Of a DNA stretch of 53,438 nt, positions 43,771 through 50,433 are shown piece after piece. The DNA lies in the NCBI GenBank assembly GCA_903863295.1, contig CAIPBM010000177.1, forward strand, positions 1 through 53,438, read 5' to 3'. This DNA is from an uncultured Verrucomicrobiota bacterium. GTDB lineage: Bacteria > Verrucomicrobiota > Verrucomicrobiia > Methylacidiphilales > UBA1321. The notes under the pieces are model-generated. The model did not search any database. It was not told the DNA's origin and saw only the letters and a program-made list of their open reading frames with translations. The first letter of the stretch is position 1. Each line of letters opens with the position of its first letter. The translations under genes were made by a program, and so were the position numbers.

Positions 43771-44660
43771 CTGGCGGCTATGTATTGGACGCTGCGACTA
43801 CCGCCATGGTCGCGTCACTCGACTCGCAGGAGGAACGGGATCGGCTTACCCGCTTTCTCACCGTCGAATTACAGGAGGGCAAAGGCACTGGAATTCTTGG
43901 CGATGTGTTTCTGCTCCTGAAAGCCAATCGCTGTTACATGGAAAAATTGCCGGGACAGTTCAACCGCGAACTGGTCCAGCCTTTGACCGAAAACATGCTC
44001 CGGCTCGAAACCAGCGTTGGCCTCCAGGCCAAGGCTCAGGAAAAGACGCTCGTCCAAGCGAACCGCTGTGCCGATTCATCGACTGCCGCCGCCGGGCGCA
44101 TGGAAGCCATAGTCCCGAAAGTAGAGGGAGTCGTCCAAACGGCCTTCGATAAAATTGATTCCTCAGCCTTGACGAAGAAGATCGAGGACTCGGTTATGGA
44201 AGGAGCGGTCAAGCCCGTGGCCCGGGTGAACGATGAATGTGATCTGTTGCAGGAAAGATTGGGTGACCGTGTTCCCATCCTCACCGGTGCCCTCAAGTGG
44301 TTGACCATTGGAAATGCTGTCGTTTGGGCCTTGAGTTGCGCCCTCCTCATCAGCGCCGTCGGCATCTATGTCGTCTTCAGCATGGAACAGGAAATGGTCG
44401 GCACTCTCCAAACGCGCGTGAAGGAAGAAATTGAGAAAGTCCATGCCACCGCGCAGGCGAATGAAAAAACGCTCGACGCCCTGGCCAGTCTCAATGTGGC
44501 CCTTGAAATTCATCCAGAAAAGGACTGGTGGGGCAATGAGATGCCTTACCACTACTGCATTTCCATCAAGGGCGCAGATTTAGGAGGCACCTTTTACAAA
44601 AATTGGGAGAGATACGGTGCGATCTACGTTCATGAGAACATCACTCCTATTAGCTTATAA
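43767..44660 (+). CDS. TraM-like coiled-coil membrane protein of the mobilization operon
   Basis: Starting at a GTG that overlaps the preceding stop (GTGA), this 297-residue protein has a helical N-terminal half, an amphipathic coiled-coil stretch at about 75-165, one hydrophobic hairpin or single membrane segment near residues 178-208 (NAVVWALSCALLISAVGIYV), another coiled coil (EEIEKVHATAQANEKTLDAL) and a short globular end. By position it corresponds to TraM in IncP-1 operons, but I see no sequence identity to that protein and treat it as an uncharacterized accessory transfer protein. It could anchor the relaxosome to the membrane. Confidence 0.6.
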   Translation: MTGGYVLDAATTAMVASLDSQEERDRLTRFLTVELQEGKGTGILGDVFLLLKANRCYMEKLPGQFNRELVQPLTENMLRLETSVGLQAKAQEKTLVQANRCADSSTAAAGRMEAIVPKVEGVVQTAFDKIDSSALTKKIEDSVMEGAVKPVARVNDECDLLQERLGDRVPILTGALKWLTIGNAVVWALSCALLISAVGIYVVFSMEQEMVGTLQTRVKEEIEKVHATAQANEKTLDALASLNVALEIHPEKDWWGNEMPYHYCISIKGADLGGTFYKNWERYGAIYVHENITPISL

Positions 44661-45013
44661 GTCTGTCAGGACGCTCCGCCGGGCGGGGCTGGACTACGCC
44701 ACCTCGCCCCGCTCGCGTCACCGTGTTCATGGTGGCGACCGCGGCGGGAGACGCCCCCTTTTCCCCGCGTCTCCCGCCACCGTCGCTTATCCAGTCATAG
44801 TGCTCGGAATGTACAAACTCTATGCCTACCAGATGAAAATCAATTGCAACCGCCAAGAGGCTCATGATTTCCGATAAGCAGGGGGCTACGCATTTGCGGT
44901 AGGGTTTTGCCCCATACCGAAAATTGGCTCATCGCGTAGTATGATCGAAACGATATGAACACTCTCTCATGGACGAAACGATCTCCAAGAGCGGACCGGG
45001 AACCATAAAAATT
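44661..45013. other. Non-coding gap with GC-rich hairpins after the mobilization operon
   Basis: No convincing gene is seen in these 353 bases. The left half is GC-rich with a strong hairpin (listed separately); the right half, before the cupin gene, has no recognisable promoter beyond AT-rich patches. A frame of 86 codons that begins inside the preceding gene has low-complexity Arg/Gly content and is not supported. Confidence 0.4.
44743..44778 (+). terminator. Strong 12-bp hairpin, possible terminator of the traKLM-like operon
   Basis: A perfect 12-bp stem GGCGGGAGACGC / GCGTCTCCCGCC encloses a 12-base pyrimidine loop, 82 bases after the last gene of the operon. It lacks a downstream T-tract, so termination would not be of the simplest type; a repeat element is the alternative. 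Confidence 0.35.
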
Positions 45014-45547
45014 ATGACCGATTACCACCTGCCACCAATCCGCACATCCAAGCCGTTCTTATCAACCCCCAAGGACTCCCTGGCCTACTGGTTGCTGGAC
45101 ATTTTGTGGGTCGTCCACGCCACCGGGGAGCAGACGCACGGGCGTTACTCGATGATCGAGCAGTGGATGCCGGACGATGCCTTCGCCCCGCCTCATGTTC
45201 ACCCTCACGCGGATGAGACCTTCTGGGTTCTGGAAGGGGAGATGACGGCCGAAGTCGGCGGCAAGACGCTGGTGCTGGGGCCCGGGTCGCTGGGCCATGT
45301 CCCCCGCAACCACGTCCACTCGTTTAAGGTGACGGGTAAGCAGGTGTGTCATATTCTGAACTACTATACACCCGCCGGGTTTGAGCAGGCCATCATCGGC
45401 AGCGCCAGGCCCGCTGAGCGGAGAGAGATGCCGCCTCGCGGGATGGACCCGGTCGATTCGCCCCAAGTCGTGCGTTACTTCAACAACTACTGGGTAGCTC
45501 CCGCCGATGTGCCTTGGGCGCTGTTGAAGTTCGACCCTGCGGATTAG
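45014..45547 (+). CDS. Cupin-domain protein (quercetin dioxygenase-like)
   Basis: I take the ATG at 45014 (177 residues) because homologous sequence begins soon after; an ATG at 44969 is possible. The cupin metal motif reads PPHVHPHADETFWVLEGEMT near residues 55-74, with the histidines and glutamate spaced as in the family, and the second motif PGSLGHVPRNHVHSFKV near 90-106 provides the last histidine. The overall look is that of quercetin 2,3-dioxygenase-like cupins, often with a metal-dependent role on aromatic or sugar-like compounds. It stands alone between the mobilization operon and the integration genes and is probably cargo. Confidence 0.8.
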   Translation: MTDYHLPPIRTSKPFLSTPKDSLAYWLLDILWVVHATGEQTHGRYSMIEQWMPDDAFAPPHVHPHADETFWVLEGEMTAEVGGKTLVLGPGSLGHVPRNHVHSFKVTGKQVCHILNYYTPAGFEQAIIGSARPAERREMPPRGMDPVDSPQVVRYFNNYWVAPADVPWALLKFDPAD

Positions 45548-46019
45548 AGAACGTTCGGAGAGAAGGTGATTGATGAAATCCCAATCTTGAGTCCGGCTAG
45601 AGGGCGCACGCATAAGATGGATGACAGCTAACACCCCCTTCCTGCCCCGCGCCGGAAGTGCGCCAGGACTTTGCCTGTCACACTTTCGGCTGGCCCCGAG
45701 AAATTCGACGCGGCTTGCTCGCGGCCCCAAGGGATCTTGGGGGGCCGCTCGCTGGCACCGCCAGTTGGGTGAGGGTTGGAGAGAAAAGTGGAGGAGAGGC
45801 ATCTGTTTTTGGCGGCTTTTGCGCTGCCGCCCTCTTTGCTTTCGTGCTTGGAGGGTGTCGCCGGCCGAGCTTGTCATCGCCACGCGTTGAAAACGAAGCA
45901 GGAAGGCCAGCAGAAGAGCTTAGCAGGACACCTGTGGGCAGGATCAGCATTGACGTGACACTACATATTATATCACATTTATCTTGCTTTCGCCGACTTT
46001 TTCTGATAGGCTAGGCACC
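45548..46019. other. Non-coding gap with hairpins upstream of the integration module
   Basis: No gene is supported in these 472 bases. The GC-rich centre has an imperfect hairpin GCGGCCCC...GGGGGGCCGC (about 45721-45748) and a shorter one near 45819-45839, without T-tracts. At the right end, 45951-45990 is AT-rich with TTGACG and the octamer TGACACTA shared with the relaxase promoter, and is the probable promoter region of the following gene. Confidence 0.4.
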
Positions 46020-46472
46020 ATGGAAAATGAACCCAAATCCGCCCGCCGAGTCACGATGGCGCTGCGTACCGACCTGAACGACCGTGTCTTTAAAAAAGCC
46101 GAAGAGCTTGGCCAGAATGCCAATTACTTCGTGAACCAGTGCATCGAGGGCATCCTCGACGCGATGGATGCCGACGACATCAGCCATGACATTCCGGTCC
46201 TGAAGCTCGACCGGATCATGAAGGGCAAGACCATGCTTGATTCCAAATGGGTCAACGCTCTTTGCGCCTTCATCGTTCCCAACACCGATGTTGAGGAGGT
46301 CACCGTCTGGCAGCGGCGCTATTTCGCCGAACTCATCAACAAGCACGAAGGCAAGCTGACGCACGAGTTCATTAACCTCTATTGGAAACAAGCCGCTGAT
46401 CGAAACCGCAAGCGGATCGAAGATGAAAAAGAAGTCGCCCGGCTTAGAAAGGCCAAGGGCGGCGGAAAGTGA
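46020..46472 (+). CDS. Small protein with ribbon-helix-helix-like N-terminus
   Basis: From the ATG at 46020 the protein has 150 residues. The N-terminus ARRVTMALRTDLNDRVFKKA followed by EELGQNANYFVNQCIEG has the strand plus two-helix pattern of ribbon-helix-helix (Arc/MetJ or CopG) DNA-binding proteins. The rest is helical and charged, ending in KRIEDEKEVARLRKAKGGGK. It is the first gene of the integration module, eight bases upstream of the excisionase-like gene. It may control excision or the relaxase promoter, with which it shares an upstream octamer. Confidence 0.6.
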   Translation: MENEPKSARRVTMALRTDLNDRVFKKAEELGQNANYFVNQCIEGILDAMDADDISHDIPVLKLDRIMKGKTMLDSKWVNALCAFIVPNTDVEEVTVWQRRYFAELINKHEGKLTHEFINLYWKQAADRNRKRIEDEKEVARLRKAKGGGK

Positions 46473-46479
46473 ACCCCTT

Positions 46480-46734
46480 ATGCCAGCCATTATTTCCCCA
46501 CCCAACCAAACCGAAGAAGACCGATTGATGGACTTGGAGGAAGTTGCCGAAAAACTTGGCAATATTTCCACCCGCTCCGTGAGACGCCTGATTGCCCGCG
46601 GCGATTTACCCCAACCAGTTAAGGTGCTGAGTTCGCCTCGACTCTATCGCTCCGATGTTGTCGCCTACCTCGAAGGATTGAAACAGAAGCGCGACACCGC
46701 CAGCCAAAACACCCGCAGGAAGGAGACCTTATGA
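46480..46734 (+). CDS. Excisionase-like helix-turn-helix protein (MerR/AlpA type)
   Basis: The ATG at 46480 gives 84 residues, of which the middle (LMDLEEVAEKLGNISTRSVR, then RLIARGDLPQPVKVLSS and RLYRSDVVAYLE) is the winged helix-turn-helix pattern of AlpA/Xis-type proteins. A longer frame from 46423 overlaps the previous gene. It overlaps the integrase start as ATGA, a sign of coupled translation. Such proteins bend DNA at the attachment site and favour excision over integration. Confidence 0.8.
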   Translation: MPAIISPPNQTEEDRLMDLEEVAEKLGNISTRSVRRLIARGDLPQPVKVLSSPRLYRSDVVAYLEGLKQKRDTASQNTRRKETL

Positions 46735-48014
46735 TTTGCATGATTTATCGCCGGAAGAGAGTCACCGATGGAAAGACCGAGACGGCTCGACTTTACCGTG
46801 GCCGCTATCGCCTTGAGGGCGAGGCCAAGATAACCGAAGTCCCCCTGCATACGTCAGACAAACGCGTGGCTCAGCAGCGCCTGGAGCAGATCGTGCGAGA
46901 CAAACAGATGGAGCAGTCAGGCATGATTCCTTCTGGCCCAAAGCGAACGGCCTTGCAATCCCCGCTGCTCAACCATCTCAAGGATTACCTTTCGGACCTG
47001 ACCGCCACTGGCCGCGACCAGGAGTACATTTACATCGTGGATAAGCAGATTCAAAAACTGCTGAGGGAGTGCAAATGGGCGATCCTGTGCGATGTAACGT
47101 CCGATTCATTCCTTCGCTGGCGTGCGAAGCAGCGGAAGGCGCCGAAGACCCTTAACGAATATCTGGCCTCGATCTCGTCCTTGCTGAATTGGATGGAGCG
47201 GCACGAGCGCATTGAGAAGAATCCGCTTAAGCACGTCCAAAAAGTCCAGACCAACGGACGCCAGGTGCGCTTGCGCCGCGCCTTCACCGATGACGAAATG
47301 ACACGGCTCTTGAAAGTGGCGGGAACGCGCAAGGTCATTTATCTCATGGCGGTCTACACAGGTCTACGGCGTGGCGAGCTATCCAAGTTGCTGCGTACCG
47401 ATCTCCACTTGGAAGCCACCCAGCCGTTTATCAGCGTTCGCGCCTCCACTACCAAGAATCATAAACAAGCCATTATCGCCCTTCATACTGATCTGGTCTC
47501 CGAGTTGGAAACCGTTCTGGCGAATCTTCCGGCAAAGGAAACGAGGCTCCTGGCTCACCTGATGCCCACGATGGTTACGTTCAAGGCCGATTTGAAAGCG
47601 GCCAAAATTGAATTTATCAACGAGCAGAACCAGCGAGCCGATTTCCATTCACTCCGCCACACGCTGGCCACCAACTTGGCCCGCGCCGGTACATCCCCGC
47701 GTATTGCGATGGAAATCATGCGGCACAGCGACATTAAACTGACGACGAAGACCTACACCGATGCGGGCCTACTTCCGGTTTCAGACGCCGTTATAAACCT
47801 GCCGAGTTTGCTGGTTAAAAAGCCCACAAGCACACAAATAGGCACACAAAGTTTGTTCCGGGCCGGTCACGACCTGTCCACCTCGGACACTGAATCGCAT
47901 GACAATGCTCCTTTGGAAGTACCTGAAATCAAGAGGCTTGAGGTGGATGATTCCGAGCTAGTCCTGACAGGTCACGAAAACGAAGAAAGCTGCCGCGCTA
48001 GGACTCGAACCTAG
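46731..48014 (+). CDS. Tyrosine recombinase / integrase of the element
   Basis: The 427-residue protein starts after a good ribosome site (AGGAGA, eight bases upstream). It has a SAM-like core-binding domain at about 80-170 and a catalytic domain with the full tyrosine-recombinase set: Arg in TGLRRGELSK near residue 211, Lys in TTKNHKQAI, the box HSLRHTLATNL near 307, and MEIMRHSDIKLTTKTYTD with the nucleophilic tyrosine near 342. The C-terminal end continues past the domain for about 80 residues and its last codons lie within the 3' part of the tRNA-Gln gene on the other strand, so integration recreates the end of this gene. It is the enzyme expected to act at the 24-bp repeats. Confidence 0.93.
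   Translation: MICMIYRRKRVTDGKTETARLYRGRYRLEGEAKITEVPLHTSDKRVAQQRLEQIVRDKQMEQSGMIPSGPKRTALQSPLLNHLKDYLSDLTATGRDQEYIYIVDKQIQKLLRECKWAILCDVTSDSFLRWRAKQRKAPKTLNEYLASISSLLNWMERHERIEKNPLKHVQKVQTNGRQVRLRRAFTDDEMTRLLKVAGTRKVIYLMAVYTGLRRGELSKLLRTDLHLEATQPFISVRASTTKNHKQAIIALHTDLVSELETVLANLPAKETRLLAHLMPTMVTFKADLKAAKIEFINEQNQRADFHSLRHTLATNLARAGTSPRIAMEIMRHSDIKLTTKTYTDAGLLPVSDAVINLPSLLVKKPTSTQIGTQSLFRAGHDLSTSDTESHDNAPLEVPEIKRLEVDDSELVLTGHENEESCRARTRT
47986..48009. repeat. attR-like direct repeat (right end, within tRNA-Gln)
   Basis: The 24 bases are identical to 25545-25568 and cover the discriminator base, 3' acceptor strand and 3' half of the T-arm of the tRNA-Gln gene, plus four bases beyond. Confidence 0.88.
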
Positions 48015-48062
48015 AACACCCAGATCCAGAATCTGGTGTGCTACCAATTGCACCACGCGGCA
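47990..48062 (-). tRNA. tRNA-Gln (anticodon CTG)
   Basis: The 73-base gene folds as a cloverleaf: acceptor TGCCGCG with CGCGGCA, D-arm GTGC...GCAC, anticodon arm CCAGA-TTCTGGA-TCTGG with anticodon CTG, T-arm CTAGG-TTCGAGT-CCTAG, and discriminator G. The CCA end is not encoded. It is intact and is the integration target of the element. Confidence 0.95.
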
Positions 48063-48204
48063 AGGAGGTCGCCTTCGTTGAAAACAACGAGGCGGAGGAT
48101 TATGAAACGATACCTTCGGCCCGAAGGCAAGTTCTTTCCCTCGGGAAGTTGAGTGCCTTACGGCTTGCGCTCGCCGAACGGGGCAACTCCGGTATGCTCA
48201 TGGG

Positions 48205-50367
48205 ATGGCTTCATCGTCTCCCAACCGTCTCGCCCGAGAAAAATCGCCCTATCTGCTGCAGCACGCGCACAATCCAGTCGATTGGTTCCCCTGGGGCGAC
48301 GAGGCCTTCGCGAAGGCCCGTGCGGAGGACAAGCCGATCTTTCTTTCGATCGGTTACTCCACCTGCCACTGGTGCCATGTCATGGAGCACGAGTCTTTTG
48401 AATCGGCCGCCATCGCCACGTTTCTTAATGAGAACTACGTCAGCATCAAGGTGGATCGCGAAGAGCGGCCCGATGTCGACCAGGTTTACATGACGTTTGT
48501 CCAGGCGACGACCGGCCACGGCGGCTGGCCGATGAGTGTCTGGCTGACCCCTGATCTCCGCCCCTTCGTCGGCGGTACTTATTTTCCTCCCACCGATGTG
48601 CCCGGACGTCCCGGCTTCATCACCATTCTGCGCCGGATTGCGGAACTGTGGAAAACGGATCGCAAGCAAATCGATGAAAAGGCCCACTCTCTTCTCGCCG
48701 CGTTGCGCGAGGCGGAAAAGGATACGGAGGGCAGTCCGGAAGACAGCGGGGTCTCCTGGAATCCCATTCCACTTTTGCGTCTCGACCTGACCCAGTACTC
48801 GCGGATGTTTGATTCAGCGGAGGGCGGTTTTGGCGGCGCACCTAAATTCCCGCGCCCGGTCAACCTCCAGTTCCTGCTTCACCTGGCTAAGCAGAAGATC
48901 AAGCCCCAGCAGGATTCCGAAGTCGCACGCGGCATGGCGCTGCATACGCTACGCAAGATGGCGGCGGGCGGCATGCACGATCACCTGGGCGGCGGTTTTC
49001 ATCGCTATTCCGTGGATGCGGAGTGGCACGTGCCTCACTTCGAAAAAATGCTCTATGATCAGGCCCAGCTCGCGCAGGTCTATCTCACCGCTTATCAACT
49101 TTCCGGCGAGGATCTCTTCGCCAAGGTCGCCCGCAATATCCTGCAATACGTCGAGCACGATTTGACCAGCCCGCAGGGCGGTTTTTACTCCGCGGAAGAT
49201 GCCGATAGCCTGCCCAAGGCCGGTGCCGCAAAGAAAAGCGAGGGTGCATTCTATATCTGGACTCACGAAGAAATTCTCGAAGTATTGGGCGAGGATCGTG
49301 TCGAGGAATTTTGCGCAGTTTACGGCATAGAACCCGATGGCAACGTTCCACCCGGTTCTGACCCACATGGCGAACTTGATGGCGCCAACGTCCTCATTCA
49401 ACGCCTCACGCTGGCGGAGGCGGCGGAGCGCTTCAAGCGTCCGGTGGAAAACATGGAGCACCGGCTGCATGACGACCGCTCCGTGCTGCTGGCCAAGCGG
49501 GGCATGCGTCCCCGCCCGCATCTTGACGACAAAATTCTCACGGCGTGGAATGGCCTCATGATCGGCGCTTTCGCCCGGGGAGCACAGATTCTCGGCGAAC
49601 CCACCCATCTCCGCACCGCGCAAAAGGCGGCGTCATTTATCCGGGAACATCTCTTCAATGCCACCAGCGGCGAGCTCCTGCGCAGTTATCGCGAGGGCCC
49701 GTCCACCATCCCTGGATTCGCCACCGATTATGTCTTTCTCATCAGCGGTCTGCTTGATCTCTATGAAGCCGATTTTAATCCCGAGTGGCTCCGCTGGGCG
49801 CGTCAACTGCAAGACACCCTCGACCTCCATTTCTGGGATCAGGCGCATGGCGGTTATTTTTCCGCGACGGATCGCGACCCCGCCATTCTGCTCCGCATGA
49901 AGGAGGACTACGATGGCGCCGAGCCCACGCCCACGTCCGTGGCGACGATCAATCTACTGCGCCTGGCCAATCTGCTGCATAACGAAGTCTTTCTCGATCA
50001 CGCGCGCCGAGCGGTGCGAGCTTTTGCCTCGCGACTCGAGGCCCAGCCTTTCAGCATGCCGCTGCTGCTGGTCGGGGCGGCGTTGCTGGAAGAAGCGCCC
50101 GCTCATTTGATCCTGCACAGCCCCGATCCGGCTCATCCCGGGCTGGCCGCGCTCCTGGCCGAAGCACGGCGCGTCTACATCCCGCAACTCGTGATCATTC
50201 AAATTGCCGACCAAGCCTCGCGCGATTTTTTTGCACCGCGTCACACGCTGATCGAGAACCTCCCTGCCACGTGCCCTGAACCGACTGCCTATCTTTGCGA
50301 GAATTACACCTGCCAGTTGCCCGTGACCAAGCCGGAAGATTTGCAGAAACTTCTGGCTGCGCTGTAA
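48205..50367 (+). CDS. Thioredoxin-domain protein of the YyaL/DUF255 (SPATA20) family
   Basis: The 720-residue protein begins with [18 protein letters not shown], the highly conserved start of the family, and a thioredoxin-like domain with the redox pair CHWC at residues 54-57 ([16 protein letters not shown]). The [16 protein letters not shown] segment follows. From about residue 250 comes an (alpha/alpha)6 domain related to sugar-2-epimerases, with [20 protein letters not shown] and [14 protein letters not shown]. The family is widespread and its biochemical role is unsettled. A short GC-rich hairpin (about 48070-48094) separates it from the tRNA. The gene is followed after 66 bases by ileS. 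Confidence 0.9.
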   Translation: MASSSPNRLAREKSPYLLQHAHNPVDWFPWGDEAFAKARAEDKPIFLSIGYSTCHWCHVMEHESFESAAIATFLNENYVSIKVDREERPDVDQVYMTFVQATTGHGGWPMSVWLTPDLRPFVGGTYFPPTDVPGRPGFITILRRIAELWKTDRKQIDEKAHSLLAALREAEKDTEGSPEDSGVSWNPIPLLRLDLTQYSRMFDSAEGGFGGAPKFPRPVNLQFLLHLAKQKIKPQQDSEVARGMALHTLRKMAAGGMHDHLGGGFHRYSVDAEWHVPHFEKMLYDQAQLAQVYLTAYQLSGEDLFAKVARNILQYVEHDLTSPQGGFYSAEDADSLPKAGAAKKSEGAFYIWTHEEILEVLGEDRVEEFCAVYGIEPDGNVPPGSDPHGELDGANVLIQRLTLAEAAERFKRPVENMEHRLHDDRSVLLAKRGMRPRPHLDDKILTAWNGLMIGAFARGAQILGEPTHLRTAQKAASFIREHLFNATSGELLRSYREGPSTIPGFATDYVFLISGLLDLYEADFNPEWLRWARQLQDTLDLHFWDQAHGGYFSATDRDPAILLRMKEDYDGAEPTPTSVATINLLRLANLLHNEVFLDHARRAVRAFASRLEAQPFSMPLLLVGAALLEEAPAHLILHSPDPAHPGLAALLAEARRVYIPQLVIIQIADQASRDFFAPRHTLIENLPATCPEPTAYLCENYTCQLPVTKPEDLQKLLAAL

Positions 50368-50433
50368 GAGGAGGCCTTGCCCCGCACAACGCCCTGTTCT
50401 TTTTTTTACCAATCGCCTAATCTTTTCCTCCCG

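Larger units (their letters stand above)
25545..48009. mobile_element. Integrative and mobilizable element in tRNA-Gln, with glycoside hydrolase cargo
   Basis: The element is bounded by a 24-bp direct repeat of the tRNA-Gln 3' end and spans about 22.4 kb. Its right end carries a regulatory gene, an excisionase-like gene and a tyrosine integrase whose last codons run into the tRNA. A MobF relaxase-helicase and a divergent three-gene operon resembling traKLM form the mobilization module. There is no VirD4/TraG coupling protein and no mating-pair gene, so transfer would need a helper; it is an IME rather than an ICE, or a decayed ICE. Cargo includes one GH2 and two GH78 enzymes, an SDR, a cupin-type regulator, a TonB-like/PA14-like protein and a cupin protein. 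Several genes near the left end are broken, indicating past rearrangements. Whether it still excises is unknown. Confidence 0.85.

Noticed and set aside
44617-44877. 86-codon frame after the TraM-like gene
   Set aside because: Starts within the preceding gene and crosses a strong hairpin; low-complexity product.
45658-46014. 118-codon frame before the integration module
   Set aside because: Composition follows GC-rich hairpins; no start signal, and it runs into the promoter region of the next gene.
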